Assembly: GCA_963575645.1 (NCBI GenBank)
Contig: OY754466.1
Location: forward strand, 13,184,001-13,248,000
Length of the DNA: 64,000 nt
Direction: 5' to 3'
Source of the DNA: Xanthostigma xanthostigma
Taxonomy: Eukaryota; Arthropoda; Insecta; Raphidioptera; Raphidiidae
A program made the translations under genes and the position numbers. Every line of letters starts with the position of its first letter. Within the stretch, counting starts at the first letter, position 1. Shown piece after piece: positions 41,001-52,306 of the stretch. The notes beneath the pieces are model-generated. The model was not told where the DNA came from. It did no database searches and saw only the letters and a list, made by a program, of their open reading frames with translations.

Positions 41001-42563
41001 TGAAAAAAATATCCATAACTCAATAAAAAAACAGAACCAAATCAGCCGTCCAACATTAAATAATGTCTATTAATTGTTTCGACCGTCTGCCCTTATTATT
41101 GGTTCTTCTGTCCTCAAACTGAGTACAAAAATATTTCATTAAAATAAAAAAAAAATGTCTAGTAAAACTGCAGGTAATATCAATAAGGCATTTTACCATA
41201 CCAATGATTTTAGCGTTATCATTTTCAAAATAAAACTAAACGAGATAACAATTTATAATCACCAAAATTCTTTGACTCATACAAATACCTACACAATCAG
41301 AAAAATGTTAACCCTTGTCTACCAGCAGTAAAGAATTTTTAAAGTGATAAACTGATAACATGTAATCTTAATTGCTCATCTGTTGATTGGGTATACAATG
41401 AAACTTTTGTAGTCTTTAAAAGTAAATATTAATGATAAAAACATCTTCTACCATCAAGATTAAATGTGTGCATATTAGAAATAAACTTTAATCTCTCTCT
41501 TAAAGTTTATGGACGCTCGACAATTAAGCTTAATTATACACTGACATTTTTGTAGTACCTATTTAAACGTAGGTAAATTTACTGATAAAACATTTACCTA
41601 TCATAAAGGTTAAATATTAGAATAAGAGAAAGATTATATTATAGACGTACGATAATTTGCATCTAATAAAATTTTCACCATCAGATAATACACGTTATTT
41701 GCTGTTGGCTACAGATTTTATCGAAAACCCTCTTAATGAATATTGTTTTATTGTTCTTGACCCTGGGTTGAACCAGAGATATTTAAATGTCTCTGGGTTG
41801 AACACTAAAAATACGTATTTTGAATAATAAATACTGCAAAAAAAAAGTACCCGAAAATGCTCGGATACTAAATATCAACAATAGGATAGAGTAGGTATTT
41901 ATCAGTTTTCAAAAATATAAAAATGTTATCTTTTTGAATGATTATATGTATAGCAAAACGAAATTTCGAAATCTGGTCACGTAAAAAAGGTTATCATAAT
42001 ATTAATTTTTATTCCAATGGAAAAAAACGTAAAAAATACAAATGATTGAGCGCCATAGTACAAGCACAGTAGAGGTGTCCTAAGAAAGTATTCAAAATAG
42101 CACTCTGATTTCTGAACATTAAAGTATTCAAAATAGGTTCGAACACTTTTCTCATATTTTGTCCGAAATAAAAAAAAGTTTATTCGTAAAAACAGTAATC
42201 AGAAACAAACTACAATCATTATTAAGAACTCTAGATCCCGGTGATCTGTATCTGTACCCAACACCTAATTGCATAATATTCATATCAAAATTAAAATTTT
42301 GCTGCTAAATTAGTAAGATTTGTTTGTCGAATACGCTTAGAAGGGGGTTAAATAAATTAATTTAGCCCATCCTTAATTAACTATTGAACTTTTTGGAGGG
42401 TGTTCCAAGAATATATTATATTGTTTATTAATATTGAATAAACAAATATACCTAACATTGCTTTCAGTTAAAATAAATTAATAGCGCGCTGATTATTGTT
42501 TTATGTATAAGACTATAAGCAAATGCAATACTTGAACACATTACCTTGCGGTGTAGCGGACAT
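37484..42563 (-). CDS. Paics: PAICS: SAICAR synthetase / AIR carboxylase bifunctional enzyme
   Basis: Four coding exons: 42545-42563, 39960-40166, 38953-39422, 37484-38071; 427 residues plus stop, the usual length for animal PAICS. The order is SAICAR synthetase first (residues 1 to about 250) and class II AIR carboxylase after it. Synthetase motifs: [46 protein letters not shown]. Carboxylase motifs: [50 protein letters not shown]. Family knowledge: cytosolic octamer carrying out two consecutive steps of de novo IMP synthesis (AIR to CAIR to SAICAR). The start [16 protein letters not shown] is split by a 2.4-kb first intron after six codons. Diverges from PPAT, which does step 1 of the same pathway. 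Confidence 0.98.
38198..38782 (+). mobile_element. TA-flanked inverted-repeat element (copy 2)
   Basis: Ends tacagtatgtaaacacgtaa and cgcgtttacatactgta; terminal repeats extend through ggtgcacatagggaaatta. Two sister copies at 28518-29059 and 55233-55797. PAICS intron 3. No coding frame. Confidence 0.88.
38953..39422 (-). CDS. Paics: PAICS exon 3 (core of SAICAR synthetase)
   Basis: Codes residues 76-232, from [20 protein letters not shown] to KRMMVDKQ. Contains [40 protein letters not shown] and [13 protein letters not shown]. Acceptor TTTTTAG, donor GTTTGT. Confidence 0.98.
39960..40166 (-). CDS. Paics: PAICS exon 2
   Basis: Codes residues 7-76: [60 protein letters not shown] and KVFEILNSV. 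Acceptor GGATTACAG, donor GTAAGT, phase 1 on both sides. Confidence 0.97.
40167..42544. other. PAICS intron 1
   Basis: Mostly AT-rich unique-looking sequence. About 40265-40990 looks like a decayed dispersed repeat (starts agacccggcaccgaacgata, ends with gacagacaaaagggt and gggtcggaactctga). The long A-rich part from 41000 to 42500 shows nothing I can name. Confidence 0.5.
42545..42563 (-). CDS. Paics: PAICS exon 1 (six codons)
   Basis: ATG at 42561-42563, MSATPQ plus the first base of an Ala codon, then donor GTAATG. The join to exon 2 restores AVGELPLGS. The short coding first exon was found from the splice phase, not from an open frame. Confidence 0.85.
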
Positions 42564-44674
42564 GGCTTGGTTTGATGAAAGAAATGCAGCACTCAGCAAC
42601 AAACTGACTTCGAAGGGGGAAAATAATTAACTGCAGAGAGTAGAGACAGTCTGTTAACTGGTCGCACGTGTATTTACTGTACTGAGATTGATAGCTTTCG
42701 TCCCTCCCGCACCGCCCAAGAGATAAACAAACGGGCACACAGGATTGGTTCAATTTAGATCGGAGCCTCCGGGGCACTTCTGCCTCTGTGTTCGTTCTAC
42801 CACACCGCACGTTTCTCAGGTATAATTACAAATTAACCACCTAAGATATTATGTATGTATCTGGTGACTACTGACTGGTTATTATAGAAGTCAGAGTGCA
42901 GCCTTCACATCGTTTAGATTTTAGAACACTGTGGGAAGCAGGTAATTGCAAATTTTTTTCTTAAAAAAACTCACTAATTACGTTTCGAATCAACAGGTGG
43001 TTGTTTAAAAAAAATATACTGTGAAATAAAAAGGTATACAATATTACAACTTTTCGTTTCGTCTTAAATTTATTACGTTACATATAAAAAAGGCATATAG
43101 TGCATTGATAAATTCGTACGTTTTTCTTTTTTTAACAAAATTAAAAAGTTTAAAGAGGTTATGACCCATAATGTAACGCGGTTTGTTGATTGTGTTTGTG
43201 ATAAGTTTTAAAAATTTTATGACGACAGAACAGTTAATATTTCATCAATATATTAATTTCTTCAAGGTTTTCCACACAAATAACAATTAGTTTAGAGTTC
43301 AATTAGGTTATCGCGAATTAAATTAAATTGATAGAAACTGTTTTTTTAAATTAAAAAACACCACATGCTAAGAGTTGTCGTATTTGTAGAACATTACCTT
43401 ATCGATCGATGACCAGTTTCTTTATCAAATCTGATGTTTGAAAAAAAGGGGGAAAATATATTCATATTTTATTATTACTTTTTTTTTAATAACAATTCCA
43501 TTATTTATAAATAGCAATAAGTAAGTTATATTTTAGTGCTTTGTTTGTCGTAGTGAAAATATAGCTGTTGTTTTAAAATCGGGAAGTTGTTTTAGTTCAG
43601 TTCAAAAAAATATTATTGTAAGTTTTCAGAGATTTTAAACAAAAATATTTGTTGCCATTTATCAAATATTATAAATATTTTTGTGCCTATAAATTGGATA
43701 TACATTCAGTTTTAGTACTTAGTTTACACGACTATCGGCAAATGTTATGAATCAATATTATTTAAAACCATAAGTTATTAAAAATAAAACTGCAATGTAC
43801 GTATTAAATGAATGGTAATTGGTTACAAACTTTTTATTAATCTAATAGTGTCCACATTAAAATATACCTTTTTTATAAAATTCTGTCGAATTGAGAAACT
43901 TCTTTGCGCATTTTGTTAAATAAAAAAACAAGTGGGCGCCAATCATAACTTTTTATCACGAATCAATGCAAGCGAAACTAATCGCTTGTAAATTTTCAAC
44001 GAAACGATAAGACTAATCTTTATAAAGTGCGATTGAATTAATAATTTCTTTATTCTCATTCACAATTTGAATGTAACAGGGCTCCAATGTGAGACTTAAT
44101 TCAACGCCTTATTTTATTATAAATATATTTTTAATTTTACTACTTTAAACTCAGTGTACCAACTTATTATTTTTTATTTTGTTCATTTTAAAGAGTAAGT
44201 AATATATTTTTAAATAACAGTTGTTGAGAAATGTTACATAAAGATTTTTAATTGGCAAATGTTTAAAATTCAAACAATTTTATAAGCACTACTGCAACTG
44301 GCCAAAAACAAGAATCAGGCCATTAACAATATATAAAAAAAACATATATACAGCCGCTTTAAAAATTGTAATAAAAACAGATTTTTAAATTTAAACAGTT
44401 AATAAGTATACTAACACAAATTTAAACATTACGTCAGAAAAATTCCTGTCGCGTTTTGTAGTCACGTGTTACATTTAAAATTTTATATACATTTTATTTG
44501 TTATTAATTATCTATGGCTTATGTTTTCTTTTCGTTTTTCAATACTATTCATGACTGATCATTAACAAAAATTTAAAAAAACACATTTTTTTATGAAAGT
44601 TTAAATTATTGGCTGTACATTCTAAACTACAATATTATTTTCGCTTTGCAGAGAACAACAGATAATCAAAAAAA
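42564..44674. promoter_or_regulatory. Divergent PAICS/PPAT intergenic region
   Basis: 2.1 kb between the two start codons. The PAICS side (to about 42840) is relatively GC-rich (cgtccctcccgcaccgccca), as expected of a promoter/5' UTR. The PPAT side ends in a splice acceptor, tttcgctttgcag (44639-44651), so a PPAT 5' UTR exon lies somewhere upstream and the real distance between transcription starts is shorter than 2.1 kb. No TATA box or other site can be assigned safely. Confidence 0.6.
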
Positions 44675-45392
44675 ATGTCCGAAATAAAAATAAACGAGCG
44701 TTCAAAACGCGGACAAGTAGAGTCAGGGCTAACGCACGAATGCGGCGTATTCGGAGCTATCGGGTTGGGCGAGTGGCCGTCCCAACTAGACATCGCACAG
44801 ATCGTGTGTTTGGGTCTTGTAGCGCTCCAACACAGAGGTCAAGAATCGGCCGGCATCGTCACAAGCGAAGGCCCGGAAATAAAAAAGTTCCATGTCCACA
44901 AAGGGATGGGTCTGACGAGTCAAGTGTTCAACGATGAATCGATGAAGAGTCTCCGCGGCAGCGTCGGAATCGGCCACACTCGTTATTCCACGAGCGCCGC
45001 ATCGGAAGTCGTCAACTGCCAGCCGTTCGTGGTCCATACGGCCCACGGCTGTATGGCCGTAGCTCATAACGGCGAGCTCGTCAACTGTGCCAGCCTCAGG
45101 AAAATGGTATTGGCGCGCGGTGTCGGACTGTCGACAACATCCGATAGTGAACTGATAACACAGGCTTTGTGTCTGAATCCGCCGGAGGGTGAAGAAGACG
45201 GCACTCCCGATTGGCCAGCCAGGATAAAGCATCTCATTAAACTAGCACCCCTGTCGTATTCACTTGTCATTCTAATGGCTGACAAAATATACGCCGTGCG
45301 AGATCCGTACGGCAACAGGCCGTTGTGTTTAGGGAAAATATTCCCGATGAAGAAAACCCCTACGATAAACGGCCACAACGGATACTCTGACG
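44675..45392 (+). CDS. Prat: PPAT exon 1 (propeptide and glutaminase domain)
   Basis: Codes residues 1-239 plus one base: [20 protein letters not shown] then [10 protein letters not shown], through [14 protein letters not shown] to NGYSD. Donor GTAAGC. An open frame continues 75 bp into the intron, so retention would add an unrelated tail. Confidence 0.98.
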
Positions 45393-48300
45393 GTAAGCAC
45401 TTATTCTTCCTAGATCTAAACAGAGTTGCGCTTCCTGAACATTTAAGACATTTTATCCTAGAGTAATCCACTAAAGCAGGAAACTTGCAGACATGGCCAA
45501 TATTACGATAATTAATAGTTATTGGCGTAACTAGTAGTCTAAGTCATTCATGGCGTGTCAGCGCGATGTTTTCAGCACGAGTCGTAGGTGCGCAGGCACG
45601 AGCGAAGCGAGTGCTTACTGCGCACCGGAGACAGGTCATGACTTAGTCTACAAGTTACGCCCATAATGCGCGTTATTCATGTTTTATTTATTGTTATTAA
45701 TGAGATGTTGTAAATATCTATTTATTTCTTTATAAAAGAAACTCAATACTAACAGCACCAAACAGCACGATTCAATGTTTTGGTTTGAGGTTAGCCGGTT
45801 ATGAATAAACTCCATGTCGAAAACATTCGGCCTCTCAATTTTAGCCTCAATGGGTAACAACGGAGTTGTTGTTACCTACTATTTCGTTACGACTCAGAAA
45901 ATAGTTACGTTTATTTTCATTACTCCACAATGGCCCAGCTAGTAGGAATCTTCATTGAGTTATGACAAGTAATTGTCACCAGTCGGTAAATGGCTATTTA
46001 GGGTTCGGTTTTTAGGCATGATAAAACATGAATAACGCGCATGAGTTGAATAAAAGTAATTTGTTAATCGGGCTTATGAATAGCCGAGTTAATAGGGATG
46101 GCGTTGTTTATATTACGTTTTTATTACAAACCCTCAGTTTCCAGGTTCTAATTTGAGAACTGGATATTTAATTTGTCATAAAACAAATTAGTATTAGATC
46201 CTGATTACTCTGGCAGTTAGTGCCCTTAGAATAAATTTTAATTAAAAATCAAAAGTAAATTCACGATCTGTCTTGTCTAAATTAGGCCCCACATCCTTCT
46301 TGTAATTGAATGTATGTCTAAACTATAAAGTATTTGTTGAAATGATTTCAGACAAGGTGAACGGGTTTTCCGAGCCGGAAGGTTGGGTAATATCGTCAGA
46401 ATCTTGCGGTTTCTTATCAATTGGCGCGAAATATTATCGAGAGGTTTACCCGGGTGAAATCATAGAATTGACACGCAAAGGTATCAAAACAGTGGACATA
46501 GTCGACAGGCCAGGAAGTAGAGAGCAGGCATTCTGTATTTTTGAATATGTCTATTTCGCAAGATCCGACAGTATCTTCGAAGGACAAGAGGTCTACCAAG
46601 TTAGACAGGAGTGCGGCAAGACGTTGGCGATTGAAGCACCAGTACATGCCGACATCGTCAGTTCGGTGCCAGAATCCGGGACGGCTGCGGCGATCGGATA
46701 CGCGAAACAAGTAAGTTTAGTGAAAAGAAAAAGAAACAAATTAATCCAAAACAAAAAAATCAATGTTTGTAATTATTCACATATAATAAACAGATTTTGT
46801 TTTGAACCATTAACATAACCTACAAATACAAAAATAAAACAGCACAAAATAACACGTTCAAAAATGGGTTATGCAGATCTGTAATCTTGTTGCCAGTTTC
46901 TCTTAATAGTTCTGAGTTCATACATTAGGTGTGTTTATTGGTAAAGTGTTGAACTCTCAAAGCATCTGCCGGCAATACAGAACTCTTCAGAGTTCACACA
47001 CAACTGCTCGAACTTGGTTCTGGCGGTTCTAGGTTCCTGGAACTGCTGAAACCAGGTTCAAACAGTCTGAAGAGTTCAAGAATTTGACCAACAAACACGC
47101 AATTTGGTCCGAAAGGTTCTGCATTGCCGACTGACACCTTGGGAGTTCAGAACTTATCTACAATGTAATTTAGCTAAAGCTATTTTTATCATTTCTAAGG
47201 TACAACCATCTAACCTGATATTTTATTCTTTCAGTCGGGCATTCAGTTCGGCGAAGTTTTGTGCAAAAACAGATACGTGGGAAGAACGTTCATTCAACCC
47301 AGTACAAGACTGCGTCAATTAGGTGTTGCTAAAAAATTCGGAGCATTAGCGAATAATGTCGATGGCAAAAGAATAGTTTTAGTAGATGATTCGATTGTGC
47401 GCGGCAACACTATTGGACCGATCATAAAATTGTTAAAAGACGCCGGAGCAACAGAAGTTCACATCCGAATTGCCAGTCCTCCTCTTCTGTATCCATGTTA
47501 CATGGGAATCAACATACCTACCAAAGAAGAACTCATTGCTACCAAACTTAATCCCACGGATCTCGCCAATTATGTTGGTAAGTCAAATTGTTTTGTTTTT
47601 ATTCGGTTGTGTGTTTTTTGTCTTTATATGTGTGGCGTTTGTTTTTATTATTTGAAAATATGTATAATTTACGTAATTTATTTTATTATCAATGATGATT
47701 AGCCATCTATTGTTTACTACTGTCTCAAATTGTAATGTACATACTTCTGCTTTTTATTATTGGGTATCTCGAGAATTACAACAGATAGAAAAAAACCAAA
47801 CATGCTAAAAATCTAATCAGTTAAGCCTTGGTAACAAAAAACTTGTACAAAATAGAAGTAAATGAATGCGGATTTCACACATTAGGGCAGTGCTACCACT
47901 ACCGAGAAAACCACGCCTATTTAATTATAAGGATAATTGTTACATCATTCACCATCTCTTATGCCCGTTGTATTACGGTATCCTTATCTTAGATAACCTA
48001 GGCTGTATAACGAATTACTAAAAACGATACCCTAATTACACAAAATAACCTTTCATATAGTTTTCCATGTCAATTATTATAATTAACGAAATACCTTAAA
48101 ACTAAAACATTGTTTTAGTTATTTTTTTTTTTTTCAATTTCCGTAATAACGAAAATGTATAGATTTTTTCACAGTTTGAAAGTTAAAAGTACAAATATTC
48201 CACTAAGCATGACGAAATTTTGATTTTAGTTACAAAATATAAATCGTGCTTTATGGATTTGTTTTTAATCTTTTAAAAATAATCACAAAAATTAATTCAT

Positions 48301-51300
48301 GAGATGAAAACAAATTCTTTCTATTAATGATGCTTATGATAAGAATAAAATGGATTGCTGACGCAACTGAGCTCTTACATTACTTGAGCCTACATACAGA
48401 TACATATAAATAAAAATGGACTGTCTGTCTGTTAATCGAACTTTTTAGGTTATTTACGCGATGCAGAAGACATTTTAGCATACTATCGATTGTTTGTTAC
48501 AACTATTCAAACTAGAGGCTTTTCTCGTCAAACCTAGCATTCATGCGCGCAAATCTTCCAGGTAAAATTAACGTCCACGGAGCGAAGCCGCTAACAAAAG
48601 CTAGTTTTGAATAAAAAAGGAGTACATATTATGTATGTAACAACCTTCTGTTTGCAATATTTAAAATATTTTGCTGTACTGACTACACAGCGGTTTCCGC
48701 TTAAAGTACTTACGTTTGTTATTTAAGAAATTTGCTGAAGAGTAATAATATTACTCTTCAGCGAATTTCTTAAATAACAAACGTAAGTACTTTACAATTT
48801 CGATTATTTTTTCTTGCATTAAACAAATAATTATTTGTTAAAGGATAATCGTAATTGTAAAGTTTAAAACTAAGTATTGGTTCGTAAAAAACACACACAT
48901 TGAAAAATAATTATTGATAAGATTTTTAAACAAATAACGTCCAATAAAATATAATCAAAAACATATTTTTTTACAGTTCATCTGTTTTAATTTTTTTTTT
49001 TTCGCTCGGACAAACATGTTTGTTCCAGTGGAAAAAAACAAAGAAATAATCTCGTTGATAAAGATACGTTTTATTATTACATTTTGTTATTATGTCACGT
49101 ATTTTTCCTAAAATCGACAAATAATATCAATTTCTATTTCAAATTTCTAAACGGCACTGTGGAAAAATTTCAATGATATGGGTTTTAGCAATGAGGACTA
49201 AAGTTTAGTGGCCTACGAGCGTCTAGGGGGTTGTGGAAGTCTGATCTACAATACGTAACAAAAAAAATGATTTTAGCTTTGACCAAGCGTTAAAATCATA
49301 AAAATTTCTATACAATAATTCATTGATATCTTCGTATGATTTTTTTCTTAATTGAGAGATATGTTACATTACTCTATATCAGGGGGTGGAGGGTCTGATA
49401 ATTTGTTACAGTTGTTACTTAGGGAGAGTAAAAAAAACTTCTAAAATGCGTTACGTAATTTATACATATGATTTTTAACCAAACATATTTTTAACGATTA
49501 AAAAAATGTTTATCGCAAAATGAACAAAAAAAAAATGGTGTCATATTTTGAAAAAATAACTTAACAAAATAATAGTAATCAGCTGTTTTGTTTTTTATCT
49601 TTTACTAAATAATTCCTGTTTTTATTTTGCTTACTATTTGAAATAATTTAATAGTCGCCAGTTTACAGATGTCGACTAATTGATATGATGTTATTGTTAA
49701 CAATAAAATGGTTGTGACTTTAAAATTTTAAACAACGATAATCATTTATCATTAACTCTTTATATTTATAGAAGTAACTCTCCGAAGTATGACATATTTG
49801 ACTCTAGATATCATTATTATTTCATAATTTTATCTAATTTACAATATTTCTGTTGCAACTATACCATTATCATGTAGGTTTTTATTTTGTTGGTTCATGG
49901 TCAGATTGCCACCGTGGTTGGGGGTCGTTTATAAAGCACGTCATGTTTTTTTTGTTACGTTTTGTTATCTTTTGTGTCATAATTATGTATATTACGCAAT
50001 TACGCACGAGTACTGAATTCTGTGAAAACGAGTGATAGCGAATTTTAACAGCTTGTAACAATATCGTTACGCACGAGATATATATATGGTATTCTTTGCA
50101 CGTACTCCCTATAAAATAGGTGGTTTGTACTTTATAATCAGTATTTTTAAATTTTTGACAGTTCAATTATTGTAAAAGAAGTTTAACTTCTTATAGGCAG
50201 TTTATGAAAATGACTATTCGCGCCTACTGTTATTTTACATATAAAGGTGTCTCAGTAAGAACTTGAATTTTAAAAATAAAAAAAAATATATTTATTCAAC
50301 ATTTTATTTACATTTTTTTCTACATATGCATGGAGGTAGTGATGACATTTACACATGAAACAAAATATCGGTTAAATGGCCACCGCTGCTCTGTTGGCAG
50401 GTATGCATTCTTTTGACGAAATTTTGCAGTAAGGGCTGCTGGATTTGACGTAAAATTTCTTCTTTGAGTTCCTCAAATGTCTCAGGGTGGTTCGCATAGT
50501 CATAGATCTTACTTTTCAAATAACCCCAGAGAAAATAGTCCAAACAAGTTAAATCGCAACTTCTTGTGTGGCCAGTTTTGGTCTCCAAAACGAGAAATGA
50601 CACGACCTGAAAACGTGGTTTGTAACAAAGTCATTGTTTCACGTGCGGTGTGACAGGTAGCGCCGTCCTGCTGAAACCACATCTCATTTAAGTCAATTCT
50701 GTCTAATTCTTGCCAAAAAAAGTCTGTCAACATGGCCCGGTAACGATTACCGTCGACAGTCACAGCGGCACCTTCAACATTTTCAAAAATTTTTGTAATG
50801 GGTTTTCACTATAAACAAACGTTCTTCTAAGCTATAACGCACCATTTTCGTAAAAGTCAATGTTTTAATTAAACAAACACCAAATATGGTTGACTCAACA
50901 ATTGACAGTCGAAAATGGCGCGCAATTCGAAATTCAAGTTCTTGCTGAGACACCCTTTACTTCTAATGGTAACTAATTGGTAGTTTATGAAAATCACTGT
51001 TAAATTGGTTAGATTGCGTACTTTTCTTTTTCATTATACCACTAGTGCGTTATGGGTCACTTTATATGCCTGTATACACGCATACGAATCAGTTATTTTA
51101 TCGGGGGTAGTGCAAAAATATTCACGGTTTTTAACGGAAATGAAAATCATTCAAAAACATATATTTATAAACACAGCTCCTTGACCAAAAAACAGAATAT
51201 CTGCAATTTTTAGCTTGAAAAATAATTACTTTTATATAATAATTCAATTTTTGAATTTTTAACTGTATCTGTAATATTTTTTATAGGTGCTGACAGCCTG

Positions 51301-51438
51301 GCGTACCTAAGCGTTGGAGGACTCAATTATTCGGTAACCAAGAACATGAAAGTGAGGCCCCCATCCAAGGCCGGTCACTGTTTCGCTTGTCTCACAGGCG
51401 ATTATCCTGGAGGTATACCCGAAGCTCTTGACTGGTGA
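44675..51438 (+). CDS. Prat: Amidophosphoribosyltransferase (PPAT / GPAT)
   Basis: Four coding exons: 44675-45392, 46352-46710, 47235-47577, 51287-51438; 523 residues plus stop (human enzyme 517). Catalyses the first committed step of purine synthesis, PRPP plus glutamine to phosphoribosylamine. N-terminal nucleophile Cys23 in THECGVFGA after a 22-residue propeptide; Ntn glutaminase motifs [23 protein letters not shown]. The phosphoribosyltransferase half has the PRPP loop [13 protein letters not shown] (about 406-418). Four cysteines expected to hold the 4Fe-4S cluster are all present: Cys301 ([12 protein letters not shown]), Cys447 (YPCYMG), Cys505 and Cys508 ([11 protein letters not shown]). 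Start chosen because the ATG follows the acceptor tttgcag in a 5' UTR exon. Intron 3 (3.7 kb) holds a mariner-like relic on the other strand. Confidence 0.98.
45523..45661. repeat. Short inverted-repeat element
   Basis: Ends ggcgtaactagtagtctaag and cttagtctacaagttacgcc are inverted; the centre is GC-rich (gtgcgcaggcacgagcgaag). PPAT intron 1. A second inverted pair, aatgcgcgttattcatgttt (45664) and aaacatgaataacgcgcat (46024), encloses the following 380 bp. Confidence 0.7.
46352..46710 (+). CDS. Prat: PPAT exon 2
   Basis: Codes residues 240-359: [20 protein letters not shown] to [15 protein letters not shown]. Contains the [15 protein letters not shown] Fe-S cysteine motif. Acceptor GATTTCAG, donor GTAAGT. 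Confidence 0.98.
46947..47152. repeat. Inverted-repeat element in PPAT intron 2
   Basis: gaactctcaaagcatctgcc and ggcaatacagaact at the left pair with ggttctgcattgccgactga and ccttgggagttcagaac at the right. The centre repeats aggttc/gaacct motifs. About 200 bp, no coding frame. Confidence 0.6.
47235..47577 (+). CDS. Prat: PPAT exon 3 (PRPP-binding core)
   Basis: Codes residues 360-473 plus one base: [60 protein letters not shown]. Acceptor TTCTTTCAG, donor GTAAGT. Confidence 0.98.
48703..48793. repeat. Near-perfect 91-bp palindrome
   Basis: Arms 48703-48747 and 48749-48793 are reverse complements with one mismatch (aaatttgctgaagag against ctcttcagcgaattt), centred on aatattact. In PPAT intron 3. 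Confidence 0.9.
50244..50957 (-). mobile_element. Mariner-like element, deleted and frame-broken
   Basis: Ends AAGGTGTCTCAGTAAGAACT and AGTTCTTGCTGAGACACCCTT are inverted, flanked by TA. Holds the C-terminal half of a transposase (50349-50763). In PPAT intron 3, antisense to the gene. Confidence 0.88.
50349..50763 (-). pseudogene. Mariner/Tc1-family transposase relic (C-terminal half)
   Basis: First frame: [20 protein letters not shown], then [17 protein letters not shown] (the D of the catalytic triad in FQQDGATCH) and [14 protein letters not shown]. After a one-base shift the other frame gives [20 protein letters not shown] and a tail. Normal order is DQNWPPRSCDLTPLDYFLWG. The N-terminal helix-turn-helix half and first catalytic Asp are missing, so it is inactive. 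Confidence 0.9.
51287..51438 (+). CDS. Prat: PPAT exon 4 (C terminus)
   Basis: Codes residues 474-523: [53 protein letters not shown] at 51436-51438. HCFAC carries two Fe-S ligands. Acceptor TTTTTTATAG. Confidence 0.98.
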
Positions 51439-51574
51439 TCCGGTCATGAGAAAACATTTTGATTTCTAATTAAAAATGACACGAAGAGAAATATTTATTT
51501 CTTAACGATTACTACAGGACATTACGGACTTCGCAAATGTTAAAAAAGTGATAGCACGAAAAGAAAGTTGAGAA

Positions 51575-51895
51575 TTAAAATTCATTAAAAAGCATGTTTC
51601 TTGACAGTAATCTCATTAAAAACAACTGAAAGTTCTTTCGCAATCGTTAAAAAACAAATGATGAAAACAGAAAACAAAAGCAAGGTGTGAATTAAAAATC
51701 ACTAAAGAAACATGTTTCTAGGCAATAATCTCATTAAAAACAAATTACTATTAACTTCGCAATTTGTTAAAAAAAGCAAATGATGAAAACAAAACAAAAG
51801 CAAGTTGTTAATTAAAAATTATTTTACAGAAACTATGTTTCTAGGCAATAATCTCATTAAAAACAAACACTCATTCTTTATTTAATTTGTTAAAA
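51575..51895. repeat. Tandem repeat in PPAT 3' UTR, about three units of about 120 bp
   Basis: The block catgtttctaggcaataatc then tcattaaaaacaaa...tcgcaattgttaaaa...atgatgaaaac...aaaagcaag occurs three times (starts near 51593, 51709 and 51834), the last cut short. Confidence 0.8.
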
Positions 51896-51899
51896 TAAA
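51894..51899 (+). promoter_or_regulatory. Prat: Candidate PPAT polyadenylation signal
   Basis: AATAAA 456 bp past the PPAT stop, immediately after the tandem repeat. Other signals further on cannot be excluded. Confidence 0.4.
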
Positions 51900-52306
51900 T
51901 CTGGAATCGAATAGTTCTATAAACTTTCGAAACACCTGCATTGAAAACCTGTATCTCTGTTTTCACCCTACAAAAGAATTATACGGGAAACAAGGTTTGA
52001 TAACGCGGGCGTTGCTAATTCTCTCAAACAGCGGGATTGTTAAAAAGAGAATTAACAAATTAAGATATTATTGTTGTTGTTTTTTATGCTTGACAATAAT
52101 TATCTCAGGTTTTTTACCAATTCTATTTTATATAATCATTATTTATCAATTAAGTATATATATACAATATTTATTATACAGCTCTTTAAATTCATCCAGA
52201 AGATCTTGATTGTTTAAAGTATTTTGTAATGTTTTTTAATATCTTATATTTTATTTATAAGAAATAATTATTAATTGTGTTGTATACCAGATTATTTAAT
52301 TGTTTT

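Noticed and set aside
44786-45232. 148-codon minus-strand open frame
   Set aside because: Antisense shadow of PPAT exon 1, which is unmistakable on the plus strand.
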